NCBI RefSeq assembly: GCF_000716595.1
Contig: NZ_JNXC01000020.1
Coordinates: 62,001-126,000, forward strand
Direction of reading: 5' to 3'
Origin: Saccharothrix sp. NRRL B-16314
GTDB lineage: Bacteria > Actinomycetota > Actinomycetes > Mycobacteriales > Pseudonocardiaceae
Length of the DNA stretch: 64,000 nucleotides
The notes beneath the pieces were generated by a model. The model saw only the letters and a program-made list of their open reading frames with translations. It had not been told where the DNA came from and did not search any database. Below are positions 1 through 9,549 of the stretch, one piece after another. A program made the position numbers and the translations under genes. Within the stretch, counting starts at the first letter, position 1. Each line of letters opens with the position of its first letter.

Positions 1-270
1 CAGTACTCCGTCCGCGACCTGGCCGACCGCGAGGTCTGGCGGCTGGACTTCGCCTGGCCGGACGCACGGGTCGCGGTGGAGTACGACGGCTACGCGGCGC
101 ACGCCGACAAAGCCGAGGCCGACCGCGCCCGTGACGAGGACCTGCGGCGGCGTGGCTGGAAGGTCCTCCGGGCCGACGTCTCGGACTTGCGGAACCCCAC
201 CCGCCTGTTCCAACTCCTGAGCGTTGAACTCAGGGGTCCTGAACGTAGGACTCACGCGTTCCGAACGTAG
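1..270 (+). CDS. DUF559-type endonuclease-like protein, 3' part
   Basis: Only the C-terminal 89 codons are inside the window; the reading frame is open from base 1 to the TAG at 268-270. The segment RLDFAWPDARVAVEYDG is typical of the DUF559/very-short-patch-repair-like PDDEXK fold, with a candidate metal-binding Asp in LDF and Glu in VEYDG, followed by a basic helix and a GWKVLR strand that usually ends the domain. Full-length actinobacterial relatives are about 280-320 residues with an N-terminal winged-helix (AbiEi-like) part, which would lie outside the window. The last 18 codons lie in a 22-nt-period repeat, so the C-terminal tail is probably repeat-derived. The nuclease fold is well supported; substrate and role are unknown. 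Confidence 0.75.
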   Translation, partial: QYSVRDLADREVWRLDFAWPDARVAVEYDGYAAHADKAEADRARDEDLRRRGWKVLRADVSDLRNPTRLFQLLSVELRGPERRTHAFRT

Positions 271-278
271 GACTCACG
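219..278 (+). repeat. 22-nt-period repeat, three direct units
   Basis: Three direct units with 22-nt spacing: a diverged unit (GAGCGTTGAACTCAGGGG, from 219) and two units with the identical core GAACGTAGGACTCACG at 241-256 and 263-278. The block overlaps the stop codon of the DUF559-type gene and touches the stop codon of the oppositely oriented gene ending at 274, so it sits exactly at a convergent gene junction. The same core recurs eight-fold (diverged copies included) at 27020-27203, also between convergent genes. Confidence 0.85.
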
Positions 279-726
279 AGGGGCCTATGCCTTGGCAGGG
301 GCGGGTGCGGAGGTCGGAGACGTAGTCGTCGGGGGCGCCGGCGGCTTCGGCGGCGTCGGCGACCACGCCGATGTACCGGGCCGACGGCAGACCGCCCTCA
401 TAGGCGTCCAGGACGTAGAGCCAGGCGGTTACCGAACCTTCCAGGGTCTGGACGCGCAGGCGGATCTTCTTGTACAGGCCGAGGGCACCCTCCCAGCGGT
501 CGAGGCGGGACTCGTCTCGCGGGCTCACGTCGTACAGCACGCAGAACACCTGCGAGTCGGGGTCCTCGACGATGGTGGCGAGCGCGCCCTCCCAGCCAAG
601 GTCCTCGCCACCGAACGTCAGACGCCATCCGGCGAGCCACCCGGTCCCCGCCATCGGGGAGTAGGGGGCTCGCTCCATCATCTGGTTCGGGTCCATGTTG
701 GACCCGTACGCGGCATAGAGCGGCAC
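274..726 (-). CDS. gamma-glutamylcyclotransferase-like (GGCT/AIG2 fold) protein
   Basis: A 150-residue protein with the hallmark N-terminal YAAYGSN motif (residues 4-10) that binds the gamma-glutamyl group in the GGCT/AIG2 (BtrG-like) fold. VLYDVSPRDESRLDRWEG is the typical middle element leading to the region of the catalytic Glu. Family members cyclise gamma-glutamyl amines or peptides to 5-oxoproline, but many bacterial members are uncharacterised, so the substrate is not assigned. Start is GTG at 726; length matches the family (about 120-180 residues). It stands alone and converges on the DUF559-type gene across the repeat at 219-278. Fold confident, exact activity not. Confidence 0.85.
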   Translation of the reverse strand: MPLYAAYGSNMDPNQMMERAPYSPMAGTGWLAGWRLTFGGEDLGWEGALATIVEDPDSQVFCVLYDVSPRDESRLDRWEGALGLYKKIRLRVQTLEGSVTAWLYVLDAYEGGLPSARYIGVVADAAEAAGAPDDYVSDLRTRPCQGIGPS

Positions 727-872
727 GACGACAGCCTAGCGACCTCCCGATCACCGCGAGGTACCAGAAGACCGGACGACACACTCCGACACCCGACCGC
801 GTACGGTTGTGCGCGGCTACCAGCGGCTATCAAAGGTGCTGATGGCACCGACAACCACGAGGAGGACGTGTC

Positions 873-2276
873 GTGACCCGCATCGTCATCATGGGCGGTG
901 GCCCCGCAGGTTACGAGGCGGCACTGGTCGCGGCCCAGCACGGGGCCGACGTGACCATCGTGGAGAACGAGGGCCTCGGCGGCGCCTGCGTGCTCTACGA
1001 CTGCGTGCCGTCCAAGACGTTCATCGCCTCCGCCGGCGGCCGGAGCGCCTTCCGCAACGCCGGTGAGCTGGGCATTCGCATGAACAACGCGGAAGCAGCG
1101 GTCGAACTGCCGGTCGTCCACGGGCGGGTGAAGGGCCTTGCGCTCGCGCAGTCCGCCGACGTCCGCGCCCGCCTCCAGCGCGAGGGCGTCCGGATCGTCA
1201 ACGGCACCGCGAAGTTCTGCGACAACGCCCGCGGCCTCGCCCAGCACGAGGTCGTGGCGATCGACAAGGACGGCGCGGAGGAAGTCCTGCCGGCCGACGT
1301 GGTGCTCATCGCGACCGGTGCGACCCCGCGCGTGTTGCCCGGCGCCGAGCCCGACGGCAAGCGGGTGCTCACCTGGCGGCAGATCTACGACCTCCCGGAG
1401 TTGCCGGAGCACCTGGCCGTCATCGGATCGGGTGTCACCGGTGTGGAGTTCGCCTCCGCCTACACGGAACTCGGCGTGAAGGTGACCATGGTCTCCAGCC
1501 GCGACCGGGTGCTTCCGCACGAAGATGCCGACGCGGCAGTGGTACTGGAGGACGTGTTCGCCGAACGCGGCACGACCGTGATCAAGCACGCCCGCGCGGA
1601 CCGGGTCGAGAACGTCGGCGACGGCGTCCTGATTCACCTGGAAGACGGTCGCACGATCGAGGCCAGCCACGCCCTGATGACGGTCGGCTCGGTCCCGAAC
1701 ACCGCCGGCCTCGGCCTGGAGAAGATCGGCATCGAGCCCGGTCGCGGCGGCTACATCCCGGTCGACCGGGTGTCCCGGACGAGCGTCTCCAGCGTCTACG
1801 CGGCGGGCGACTGCACGGGCCTGTTGCTCCTGGCCAGCGTCGCCGCCATGCAGGGCCGCATCGCCATGTGGCACGCGCTGGGCCAGGGCGTGAGCCCGAT
1901 CAGGCTGAAGACGGTCGCGGCGAACGTGTTCACCAACCCGGAGATCGCCAGCGTCGGCATCAGCCAGCAGGCGATCGACTCCGGTGACGTGCCCGCGCGC
2001 ACGATCATGCTGCCGCTGGCCACGAACCCGCGCGCCAAGATGGAAGGCCTGCGCCGCGGCTTCGTGAAGCTGTTCTGCCGCCCGGCGACGGGTGTGGTGA
2101 TCGGCGGCGTCGTGGTCGCGCCGAACGCCAGCGAGCTGATCCTGTCGATCACGCTGGCCGTGCAGAACCAGCTCACGGTGGACGACCTCGCCACCACGTT
2201 CTCCGTCTACCCGTCGCTGACCGGCTCGATCACCGAGGCCGGCCGCCAGCTCATGCGGCACGACGACCTCGACTGA
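873..2276 (+). CDS. lpdA: LpdA-type NAD(P)H-quinone dehydrogenase (class I flavoprotein disulfide reductase family)
   Basis: A 467-residue FAD/NAD(P)-binding oxidoreductase. An N-terminal dinucleotide motif (GGGPAGYEAA, residues 8-17) is followed by GGACVLYDCVPSKTF with Cys39 and Cys44, a second Rossmann motif (IGSGVTGVEFA) and the C-terminal dimerisation domain. The canonical C-terminal HxHPTxSE dyad is replaced by SVYPSLTG, so classical dihydrolipoamide dehydrogenase activity is unlikely. This fits the mycobacterial Rv3303c (LpdA) group, described as an NAD(P)H:quinone reductase. GTG start at 873 with GGAGG at 861-865. In mycobacteria lpdA lies next to glpD2; here glpKF lies between lpdA and glpD, which keeps the neighbourhood. 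Confidence 0.9.
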   Translation: MTRIVIMGGGPAGYEAALVAAQHGADVTIVENEGLGGACVLYDCVPSKTFIASAGGRSAFRNAGELGIRMNNAEAAVELPVVHGRVKGLALAQSADVRARLQREGVRIVNGTAKFCDNARGLAQHEVVAIDKDGAEEVLPADVVLIATGATPRVLPGAEPDGKRVLTWRQIYDLPELPEHLAVIGSGVTGVEFASAYTELGVKVTMVSSRDRVLPHEDADAAVVLEDVFAERGTTVIKHARADRVENVGDGVLIHLEDGRTIEASHALMTVGSVPNTAGLGLEKIGIEPGRGGYIPVDRVSRTSVSSVYAAGDCTGLLLLASVAAMQGRIAMWHALGQGVSPIRLKTVAANVFTNPEIASVGISQQAIDSGDVPARTIMLPLATNPRAKMEGLRRGFVKLFCRPATGVVIGGVVVAPNASELILSITLAVQNQLTVDDLATTFSVYPSLTGSITEAGRQLMRHDDLD

Positions 2277-2285
2277 CCCCGGGGA

Positions 2286-2318
2286 GGGGCGCCGCCGCGC
2301 ACCCGGCGGCGGCGCCCC
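2286..2318. terminator. bidirectional hairpin between lpdA and glpK
   Basis: A perfect 12-bp GC stem (GGGGCGCCGCCG at 2286-2297 pairing with 2307-2318) with a 9-nt loop, lying between the convergent stops of lpdA (2276) and glpK (2325). There is no U tract, as is common for actinobacterial hairpin terminators. Confidence 0.7.
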
Positions 2319-2324
2319 GCTCGG

Positions 2325-3830
2325 TCAGTCGACCCAGTCGAACGTCCTGGTCACGGCCTTCTTCCACTGCGCGTACGTCCGGGCGCGGGTCTCGTCGTCC
2401 ATCGCCGGGTCCCACTGCTTGTCCTGGGCCCAGTTCTGCCGGATGTCGTCCTCCGACGCCCAGAACCCGACCGCCAGACCGGCCGCGTAGGCGGCGCCCA
2501 GCGCGGTCGTCTCGTTGACCACCGGCCGGATCACCGGCACGCCGAGGATGTCCGCCTGGAACTGCATCAGCAGCTCGTTGACGACCATGCCGCCGTCGAC
2601 CTTCAGCGACTTCAGCGGCACGCCCGAGTCGGCGTCCATCGCGTCGATCACCTCACGCGTCTGGAACGCCGTCGCCTCCAGCACCGCGCGGGCCAGGTGG
2701 CCCTTGTTCACGAACCGCGTCAGGCCGACGATCGCGCCACGCGCGTCCGACCGCCAGTACGGCGCGAACAGGCCGGAGAAGGCGGGCACGAAGTACGCGC
2801 CGCCGTTGTCCTCCACGGTCCTGGCGTGCTGCTCGATCTCGGCCGCCGATCCGATCATGCCGAGGTTGTCGCGCAGCCACTGCACCAGCGACCCGGTCAC
2901 CGCGATCGAACCCTCCAGCGCGTACACCGGGTCGTTCGAGCCGATCTTGTAGCAGACGGTGGTGAGCAGGCCGTTCTCGCTCATCACCTTGTCCGTGCCG
3001 GTGTTGAGCAGCACGAAGTTGCCGGTGCCGTAGGTGTTCTTGGCCTCGCCGGGCGACAGGCACGCCTGGCCGAACGTCGCCGCCTGCTGGTCGCCGAGGA
3101 TGCCCGCGATCGGCACGCCGGCCAGCGCACCGCGTTCGCGGACCTTGCCGTACTCCTCGGACGACGACCGGATCTCCGGCAGCATCGACATCGGGATGCC
3201 CATGTCCGCCGCGATGCCCTCGTCCCAGTTCAGCGTGTCGAGGTCCATCAGCAGCGTGCGCGACGCGTTGGTGGGGTCGGTGACGTGCACGCCGCCGTTC
3301 ACACCGCCGGTCATGTTCCACAGCACCCAGGTGTCCATGTTGCCGAACAGCAGGTCGCCGGCTTCGGCCTTGGCCCGCGCGCCTTCGACGTTGTCGAGGA
3401 TCCAGCGGACCTTCGGGCCGGAGAAGTACGTGGCCAGCGGCAGCCCGGTCTTGTCCCGGTACCGCTCCTGGCCCCCGCCCGCCGCCGCCAGTTCCTGGCA
3501 GATCTTGTCGGTGCGGGTGTCCTGCCAGACGATCGCGTTGTAGACGGGCTGCCCGGTGGTCTTGTCCCAGACGAGAGCGGTCTCGCGCTGGTTGGTGATG
3601 CCCACCGCGGCGATGTCGGCGGTGGTGAGGTCGGCCTTGGCCAGCGCGCCGGCGGCCACCTGCCTGGCGTTGGTCCAGATCTCGTTCGCGTCGTGCTCGA
3701 CCCACCCGGCCTGCGGGAAGATCTGCTCGTGCTCCTTCTGGTCGACCGAGACCACCCGGCCCGAGTGGTCGAAGACCATGCACCGGGTCGACGTAGTGCC
3801 CTGGTCGATCGCGGCCACGTACTTCGTCAT
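2325..3830 (-). CDS. glpK: glycerol kinase
   Basis: Phosphorylates glycerol to sn-glycerol-3-phosphate with ATP. The 501-residue product begins [16 protein letters not shown], the FGGY-kinase phosphate-1 motif, and carries the GlpK hallmarks [22 protein letters not shown] and [10 protein letters not shown], then the C-terminal FGGY signature region ([10 protein letters not shown]). Length is the family norm. The reading frame runs open upstream through glpF, but the ATG at 3830 is chosen because it starts the conserved N-terminus and is preceded by AGGACTCC. It lies 14 bp downstream of glpF in a glpF-glpK operon that diverges from glpD, so uptake, phosphorylation and oxidation of glycerol are clustered. 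Confidence 0.97.
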   Translation of the reverse strand: MTKYVAAIDQGTTSTRCMVFDHSGRVVSVDQKEHEQIFPQAGWVEHDANEIWTNARQVAAGALAKADLTTADIAAVGITNQRETALVWDKTTGQPVYNAIVWQDTRTDKICQELAAAGGGQERYRDKTGLPLATYFSGPKVRWILDNVEGARAKAEAGDLLFGNMDTWVLWNMTGGVNGGVHVTDPTNASRTLLMDLDTLNWDEGIAADMGIPMSMLPEIRSSSEEYGKVRERGALAGVPIAGILGDQQAATFGQACLSPGEAKNTYGTGNFVLLNTGTDKVMSENGLLTTVCYKIGSNDPVYALEGSIAVTGSLVQWLRDNLGMIGSAAEIEQHARTVEDNGGAYFVPAFSGLFAPYWRSDARGAIVGLTRFVNKGHLARAVLEATAFQTREVIDAMDADSGVPLKSLKVDGGMVVNELLMQFQADILGVPVIRPVVNETTALGAAYAAGLAVGFWASEDDIRQNWAQDKQWDPAMDDETRARTYAQWKKAVTRTFDWVD

Positions 3831-3844
3831 GTGCTGGAGTCCTT

Positions 3845-4585
3845 TCAGACCGGGAGAACCAGGTACAGGAGTGCGGCGAGCGCGCCGCCGATCAGCGGAC
3901 CGACCACCGGCACCCAGGAGTAGCCCCACTCGGCGCTGCCCTTGTCGCGGATGGGCAGGATCGCGTAGGCGATGCGCGGCCCGAGGTCGCGGGCGGGGTT
4001 GATGGCGTACCCGGTGGGGCCACCGAGCGAGGCGCCGATGCCGACGACCAGGAACGCGACCGCCGCGTAGCCGAGCGCGGAGTTGCCGAGCTGCGGCAGC
4101 CCGCCTTCGGCCTCCTTCGCCCCCGGGCTCAGCAGGATCCACGCGACCAGCACGAACGTGCCGATGACCTCGGTGACGACGTTCCAGCCGGCCCTGGGGA
4201 TGGTCGGACCGGTGCAGAAGATGCCGCGCGTGCCCGCCGGGTCGTCGTGCGCGTCGAACTGGGTTTTGTACGCCAGCCAGGCGAGCACCGCGCCGAGGAA
4301 CGCGCCGACGAACTGACCGGCGAAGTAGACGGGGACCTGCGACCACGGGGTCTTGTCCGCGATGGCCAGGCCCAGTGTGACCGCCGGGTTGATGTGCGCG
4401 CCGCTGGGCGCGGCGATGCTGGCGCCCGCGAAGACCGCGAAACCCCAGCCGAAGTTGATCAGAAGCCAGCCGCCGGCGTTGCCCAGCGTGTCCTTGAGCA
4501 CGACGTTGGCGACGACACCGGCACCCAACAAGATCAGGATCGCGGTGCCCAGCAATTCCCACACGAAGATCGAGCCACTGCTCAC
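3845..4585 (-). CDS. glpF: glycerol uptake facilitator (aquaglyceroporin)
   Basis: MIP-family channel for passive glycerol entry. The 246-residue protein has six predicted membrane segments and both half-helix NPA motifs: [10 protein letters not shown] (about residue 65) and [12 protein letters not shown] (about 190). The Asp of NPARD is typical of glycerol-conducting members. The GTG at 4585 is chosen because it is preceded by GAGGAGG at 7 nt; the longer open frame to 4645 adds a non-hydrophobic tail of low plausibility. First gene of the glpF-glpK operon, with a promoter-like sequence about 80 nt upstream at 4661-4689. Confidence 0.95.
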   Translation of the reverse strand: MSSGSIFVWELLGTAILILLGAGVVANVVLKDTLGNAGGWLLINFGWGFAVFAGASIAAPSGAHINPAVTLGLAIADKTPWSQVPVYFAGQFVGAFLGAVLAWLAYKTQFDAHDDPAGTRGIFCTGPTIPRAGWNVVTEVIGTFVLVAWILLSPGAKEAEGGLPQLGNSALGYAAVAFLVVGIGASLGGPTGYAINPARDLGPRIAYAILPIRDKGSAEWGYSWVPVVGPLIGGALAALLYLVLPV

Positions 4586-4660
4586 TCGCCGACCTCCTCG
4601 CCTTGGCAGGAGGCAGCACGGTCCGGGTTCGGCGGCGCTGCCCACCCCACAATGTCCGTG

Positions 4661-4689
4661 ACGCTAGTTCCGCGCACATCGGTTGTCCA
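4661..4689 (-). promoter_or_regulatory. candidate glpFK promoter
   Basis: On the minus strand, TGGACA (4689-4684), a 17-bp spacer and TAGCGT (4666-4661), close to the sigma-70-type consensus TTGACA/TANNNT, about 75 nt before the glpF start. It lies within the 181-bp gap shared with divergent glpD, so both promoters probably overlap and may share an operator; no clear inverted repeat was seen. Confidence 0.5.
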
Positions 4690-4766
4690 CGGGTGGCGTA
4701 CCAGCCGGTAACGTGGTCGAGTTCAGTCCTGGCCTGGCCGGTCGAACGAGCATCAGGGAGGCATTC

Positions 4767-6494
4767 GTGGTTACACGCAAGCACCCCGCCACCGCAGGCA
4801 GGCTCGGCCCCCTCGAACGATCAGAGGCGTGGGAACGCCTCGGTGCGGACACCTTCGACCTGGTGATCATCGGCGGTGGCGTGGTCGGCGTCGGCACCGC
4901 GCTGGACGCCGCGACGCGAGGTCTGCGGGTGGCGCTCGTCGAGGCCCGTGACCTGGCCTCCGGCACGTCCAGCCGGTCGTCCAAGCTGTTCCACGGCGGG
5001 TTGCGGTACCTGGAGCAACTGGAGTTCGGGCTCGTGCGCGAGGCACTGCGGGAGCGCGAACTCATGCTGACCCGACTGGCTCCGCACCTGGTCAAGCCGG
5101 TGCCGTTCCTGTACCCGCTGACGCGGCGGGTGTGGGAGCGCCCGTACACCGCGGCCGGGCTGCTGATGTACGACACGATGGGCGGCGCGCGGTCCGTGCC
5201 GGGGCAGAAGCACCTGACCAGGGCCGGTGCGCTGCGGCTGGTGCCCGCGCTGAAGCCGTCCGCCCTGGTCGGTGGCATCCGGTACTACGACGCGCAGGCG
5301 GACGACGCCCGGCACACGATGATGGTCGGGCGGACGGCGGCTCACTACGGGGCGGTCGTGCGGTCGTCGACGCAGGTCGTGGGCTTCCTGCGGGAGGCGG
5401 ACCGGATTTCCGGCGTGCGGGTGCGCGACGTGGAGGACGGGCGGGAGACGTCCGTGCGGGCGCACGCGGTGATCAACGCGACCGGGGTGTGGACGGACGA
5501 GTTGCAGCGGCTGTCGGGCAGTCGCGGCCGGTTCCGGGTGCGGGCGTCCAAGGGCGTCCACATCGTCGTGCCGCGGGATCGGATCGTGTCCGAGTCGGGC
5601 TTGATCCTGCGCACGGAGAAGTCGGTGCTGTTCGTGATCCCCTGGCGAAATCACTGGATCGTGGGTACGACCGACACCGATTGGAACCTGGACCTGGCGC
5701 ACCCGGCGGCGACGCGGTCGGACATCGACTACATCCTGACGCACGTCAACACGGTGCTGGCGACGCCGTTGACGCACGACGACATCGAGGGCGTGTACGC
5801 CGGGCTGCGGCCGTTGCTGGCGGGTGAGAGCGAGTCGACGTCGAAGCTGTCGCGTGAGCACGCGGTGGCACGGGTGGCGCCGGGGTTGGTGGCGATCGCC
5901 GGTGGGAAGTACACGACGTACCGGGTGATGGGCGCGGACGCGGTGGACGCGGCGGCGGTCGACCTGCCGGGGCGGATCCAGGCGTCGATCACGGACAAGG
6001 TGCCGCTGGTCGGGGCGGACGGGTACCACGCGCTGGTGAACCAGGCCGACCAGCTGGCTTCGCGGTACGGGCTGCACCCGTACCGGGTGCGGCACCTGCT
6101 GGACCGGTACGGGTCGCTGGTGCACGAGGTGCTGGAGTCGGCGGACCCGGAGCTGCTGAAGCCCGTGCCGGGTGCGCCGGACTACTTGCAGGTCGAGGTC
6201 GTGTACGCCGCTTCGCACGAGGGGGCGTTGCACCTGGAGGACGTGCTGACCCGGCGGACGCGGATCTCGATCGAGTACCCGCACCGGGGGGTGACGTGCG
6301 CGTTGCCGGTGGCCCGGTTGATGGCGCGGGTGCACGGGTGGGACGAGGAGCGGGTGGCGCACGAGGTGTCGGTGTACACGGCCCGGGTGGACGCGGAGCG
6401 CGCGTCGCAGGCCGAGCCGGACGACCCGGCCGCCGACGCCGTGCGTTCTTCGGCGCCGGAAGCCCGACCGGAGATCGTCGAACCGATCAGCTGA
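4767..6494 (+). CDS. glpD: FAD-dependent aerobic glycerol-3-phosphate dehydrogenase
   Basis: Oxidises sn-glycerol-3-phosphate to dihydroxyacetone phosphate at the membrane, passing electrons to quinone. 575 residues: FAD-binding [18 protein letters not shown] (residues about 30-48), the substrate-binding [19 protein letters not shown] region, [14 protein letters not shown], and the GlpD C-terminal domain (about 400-530). GTG at 4767 is preferred over the longer frame (4683) because GGGAGG lies 5 nt upstream. The last about 35 residues are an acidic, proline-rich extension. Divergent from glpF; its stop overlaps the stop of the convergent frameshifted gene by 8 nt. Corresponds to mycobacterial glpD2 by position next to lpdA. 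Confidence 0.95.
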   Translation: MVTRKHPATAGRLGPLERSEAWERLGADTFDLVIIGGGVVGVGTALDAATRGLRVALVEARDLASGTSSRSSKLFHGGLRYLEQLEFGLVREALRERELMLTRLAPHLVKPVPFLYPLTRRVWERPYTAAGLLMYDTMGGARSVPGQKHLTRAGALRLVPALKPSALVGGIRYYDAQADDARHTMMVGRTAAHYGAVVRSSTQVVGFLREADRISGVRVRDVEDGRETSVRAHAVINATGVWTDELQRLSGSRGRFRVRASKGVHIVVPRDRIVSESGLILRTEKSVLFVIPWRNHWIVGTTDTDWNLDLAHPAATRSDIDYILTHVNTVLATPLTHDDIEGVYAGLRPLLAGESESTSKLSREHAVARVAPGLVAIAGGKYTTYRVMGADAVDAAAVDLPGRIQASITDKVPLVGADGYHALVNQADQLASRYGLHPYRVRHLLDRYGSLVHEVLESADPELLKPVPGAPDYLQVEVVYAASHEGALHLEDVLTRRTRISIEYPHRGVTCALPVARLMARVHGWDEERVAHEVSVYTARVDAERASQAEPDDPAADAVRSSAPEARPEIVEPIS

Positions 6495-7020
6495 CCCGAC
6501 GTCCGGAGCCGGGGGTCCCCCCGCTCTCGGTGGCCCGGCGGGCGAGTTCGGCGTCGTAGTCGGTGGCGGTGAAGGTGACGCCTCGGCTCAGCCGCACGTC
6601 GAACGGCGACTCCCGCGGACTGGTCGACGCCGGTCAGCCCGGACTCGCCGATGACGTCGACGTCGTTGACGTGGACGCGCACCTCCGAGCTTGAGCGGTG
6701 CGGCACGACCTCCAGGCGGAGGGTGTCCGTCCCGGATCGCCGAACCACCCCGCCCCGGCCGCGACGCGGTACCCCGGCGGCACGGTGCCGGGCCACGGCA
6801 CGCGCAGTTCGTCCAGCGCAGTCTTCGTCGACTCGGTCACGTCCGACAGCCGGTCCCTCGGCAACGCGCCCGCCAGATCGCGCAACGCGGGCGAGTCGAG
6901 CCCGTCCACCCGGGCCGTGCACGCCGCGTCGATCAGCACCCGCAGGCCGGGCAGGTCGTACTCCCAGCCGGCGACGGCCTCGTACAAGCGCGCCTCAGGG
7001 CTGGTCACGGCAGGGATCAT
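6487..7020 (-). pseudogene. actinobacterial hypothetical protein with two compensating frameshifts
   Basis: A gene of about 177 codons that cannot be read in one frame. Codons from ATG 7020 (MIPAVTSPEARLYEAVAGW) run in frame to GWFGDPG near 6735. The coherent continuation (TDTLRLEVVPHRSSSEV, then VHVNDVDVIGESGLTG) is in another frame. From about 6615 the original frame resumes (SPFDVRLSRGVTFTATDYD) and ends at TGA 6489-6487. One base appears missing near 6733 and one extra near 6615. The first frame on its own stops at 6634. Either the gene is decaying or the assembly has two indels. No family was recognised; the composition suggests a small soluble protein. Its stop overlaps the glpD stop. 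Confidence 0.6.
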
Positions 7021-7078
7021 CCGCGACCAGCCGAGGAAAGCCCACGGTATTCACAGGGCCCAAGTGGACCCCGCACGG

Positions 7079-8341
7079 TCAGGCAAGAGCGGCCAAGGCG
7101 GCGTGGACCATGACGCGGACGCCCACCATGAGTGCGCGTTCGTCGAGGTCGAAGCCGGGCTGGTGCAGGTCGCGCATCTTGCCGGCACCGTCCCACACAC
7201 CCAGCCTCGCGAACGAGCCGGGCACGTGCTCCAGGTACCAGCCGAAGTCCTCACCACCGGACGACTGCTCGGTCCCCGCCAACGCGTCCTCGCCCAGCGC
7301 CGCCTCGATCCCCGCCCGCAGCAGCATGGTGCTCTCGCGGTCGTTGACGACCGGAGGCACGCCACGTCGGTGGTGCAGGTCGAAGCCCACGCCGGTCGGG
7401 GCCAGCAGCGCGCCGACCAGTTCCTTGATCAGCGGCTCCAGCTCGGCCCAGATGTCGCGGTCGCCCGTCCGCAGCGTCCCGCGCAGGACACCGTCCTGCG
7501 GCACGGCGTTGGGCGCTTCACCCGCGTGCACCGCGCCCCACACGAGCACCGTGCCCGAACGGGGGTCGACACGGCGCGACAAGAGGCCCGGCAGACCGGT
7601 GATGACCGTCCCCAGCGCGTGCACCAGGTCGGCCGTCAGGTGCGGCCGGGAGGTGTGACCGCCGGGCGACGTCAGGCGCAGCTCCAGCATGTCGCTGGCC
7701 GACGTGATCGCACCGATCCTCGTCCCGATCCGGCCGACCTCCAGCCTCGGGTCGCAGTGCAGCCCGAAGATCCGCTCCACCCCGTCGAGACCACCCGCCG
7801 CCAGCACGTCCAGCGCGCCACCCGGCATGACCTCCTCGGCCGGCTGGAACACCAGCCGCACCCGACCCGGCAGCTCGGTGGCGGACGCCAGCGCCAGCGC
7901 GGCGCCCAGCAGCACGGTGGTGTGCGCGTCGTGCCCGCAGGCGTGCGACACACCATCCACAGTGGACGAATACGCGGCACCGGTCTTCTCCGGCAACGGC
8001 AACGCGTCGATGTCCGCGCGGAGAGCCACGCAGCGCGGGCCCGAACCGACGTCGCACACCAGACCGGTCCCACCGGGCAGCACGCGCGGCTTCAGGCCGG
8101 CGGAGCGCAGCACGTCCGCGATCAGCTCCGTCGTCGCGTACTCGTGCCGCGACAGCTCCGGGTGCGCGTGCAGATGCCGGCGCCAGGCGACGACCTCGGC
8201 CGCGTTCGCCGCGAGCCAGTCGTCCAGCCACGAGGGTCCGCGACCCTCACCGGGATCATCCACAGGGGCAATGCTGACCCCACGCTCGGTCAACAGCACC
8301 TCGGCACCCTCCTCCGGCAGAAGCGAGTCCACTACCGTCAT
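7079..8341 (-). CDS. M20-family amidohydrolase (AmiA1-like)
   Basis: A 420-residue zinc-dependent N-acyl amino acid amidohydrolase/carboxypeptidase of the M20D type. Metal ligands are visible in HAHPELS, ALRADIDALP and SHACGHDAHT, the catalytic Glu pair in QPAEEVMPGG, a dimerisation domain at about 220-330, and the C-terminal GGEDFGWY plus LHQPGFD ligand segment. Its start overlaps the stop of the upstream M20 gene by ATGA (8338-8341), so the two are translationally coupled. Two adjacent M20 genes next to lpdA match amiA1/amiB1 (Rv3305c/Rv3306c) of M. tuberculosis. The physiological substrate is unknown; acyl-amino acids or peptides are likely. Confidence 0.88.
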   Translation of the reverse strand: MTVVDSLLPEEGAEVLLTERGVSIAPVDDPGEGRGPSWLDDWLAANAAEVVAWRRHLHAHPELSRHEYATTELIADVLRSAGLKPRVLPGGTGLVCDVGSGPRCVALRADIDALPLPEKTGAAYSSTVDGVSHACGHDAHTTVLLGAALALASATELPGRVRLVFQPAEEVMPGGALDVLAAGGLDGVERIFGLHCDPRLEVGRIGTRIGAITSASDMLELRLTSPGGHTSRPHLTADLVHALGTVITGLPGLLSRRVDPRSGTVLVWGAVHAGEAPNAVPQDGVLRGTLRTGDRDIWAELEPLIKELVGALLAPTGVGFDLHHRRGVPPVVNDRESTMLLRAGIEAALGEDALAGTEQSSGGEDFGWYLEHVPGSFARLGVWDGAGKMRDLHQPGFDLDERALMVGVRVMVHAALAALA

Positions 8342-9504
8342 GCCGCACCCACCAGCAGTCGAGAGCGCTGCGCACCGTCGGTGGCAGCGGAAATTGTGGT
8401 CCAGGCAAGGGCGAGTGCCCCGTCGAGGACGGCGCGGTCGGCCGAGGCCGACGCGCAGGCGGTCGCGAACTCGATTTGGTGGTTCACCGCGTCTCCGCAG
8501 TCGATGGCGATGGTCGGGTGGATGGCCGGCAGCGCACGGGTGATGTTGCCCATGTCGGTGCTGCCGATCTTCTCCTTGAGCTCCTGCTCGGGGCTCATCG
8601 GATTCCTGCCCAGTTCGACGGCCGCGCGCCGGTAGGCGTCCGCGAGCCAGGGGTCCGGGGTCAGTTCGGCGTACACCGGCGAGACCTTCACGACCTCGTG
8701 GGTGCAGCCGGTGGCCACCGCGCCGGCCTCGAAGCAGCGGTTGATCCGCTCCTCCAGCCGGCGCAGGGAGTCGAGGTCGTCGGCGCGGAGGTCGAACATC
8801 GCCGAGGTGTGCGCGGGCACCACGTTCGGGACGGTACCGCCGCGGGTGACGATGCCGCTGACCATCTGGCCGGGTTCGAGGTGCTGGCGGGCGAGGCCGA
8901 TGGCGACCTGGGCGACGGTGATCGCGTCCGCCGCGTTCACCCCGAGGTGGGGCGCGGCGGCGGCGTGCGAGGCCTTGCCGGTGTAGTGGACCTCGACGTC
9001 GGTGATCGCCAGCGATCGGGCGGCGACGGCCTCGTAGGGGGCCGGGTGCACCATCATCGAGAACGACACGTCGTCGAATACCCCGCGTTCGAGCATCAGC
9101 ACCTTGCCGCCGCCGACCTCTTCCGCGGGGGTGCCGATCACCCTGATCGTGAGGCCCAGTCGGTCGGCGAGGTCACGCAGCGCGAGGGCCGCGCCGGTGG
9201 AGGCGGCGGCGATGACGTTGTGCCCGCACGCGTGGCCCACCTCGGGCAGCGCGTCGTACTCCGCGCACAGGCCCAGCACCAGCTCACCAGAGCCGAACGA
9301 CGCGGTGAACGCCGTCTCCAGGCCCGCGACGCCGCGCTCGACCTCGAAGCCCTCGGCGGCGAGCAGGTCGGCCACCTTGGCCGCGCTGCGGTGCTCGGCG
9401 AACGCCTGCTCAGGCTCCGCGTGGATGCTGTGCGATAGGTCTACCAGCGCAGTCGAGTACCGCTCGACGGCCGAGCGCGTGCTCATCTTGAAGTCGGTAC
9501 CCAT
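8338..9504 (-). CDS. M20-family amidohydrolase (AmiB1-like)
   Basis: A 388-residue M20 peptidase-family hydrolase, paralogous to but clearly distinct from its downstream neighbour. Metal-binding segments GLCAEYDALPEVGHACGHN (about 79-97) and GTPAEEVGGGK are intact; VHYTGKASHAAAAPHLG is the lid/dimerisation motif of the p-aminobenzoyl-glutamate hydrolase (AbgB)-like subgroup. First gene of a two-gene operon; ATG at 9504 (a second Met, MSTRSAVERY, follows 6 residues later). A perfect 12-bp palindrome lies 45 bp upstream. It may release amino acids from aminoacyl or acyl conjugates; the substrate is not determined by sequence. Confidence 0.88.
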   Translation of the reverse strand: MGTDFKMSTRSAVERYSTALVDLSHSIHAEPEQAFAEHRSAAKVADLLAAEGFEVERGVAGLETAFTASFGSGELVLGLCAEYDALPEVGHACGHNVIAAASTGAALALRDLADRLGLTIRVIGTPAEEVGGGKVLMLERGVFDDVSFSMMVHPAPYEAVAARSLAITDVEVHYTGKASHAAAAPHLGVNAADAITVAQVAIGLARQHLEPGQMVSGIVTRGGTVPNVVPAHTSAMFDLRADDLDSLRRLEERINRCFEAGAVATGCTHEVVKVSPVYAELTPDPWLADAYRRAAVELGRNPMSPEQELKEKIGSTDMGNITRALPAIHPTIAIDCGDAVNHQIEFATACASASADRAVLDGALALAWTTISAATDGAQRSRLLVGAA

Positions 9505-9549
9505 TTGCTTCCATCCTGCATCACGGTCCGGCGGGCACGACGCACCTCG

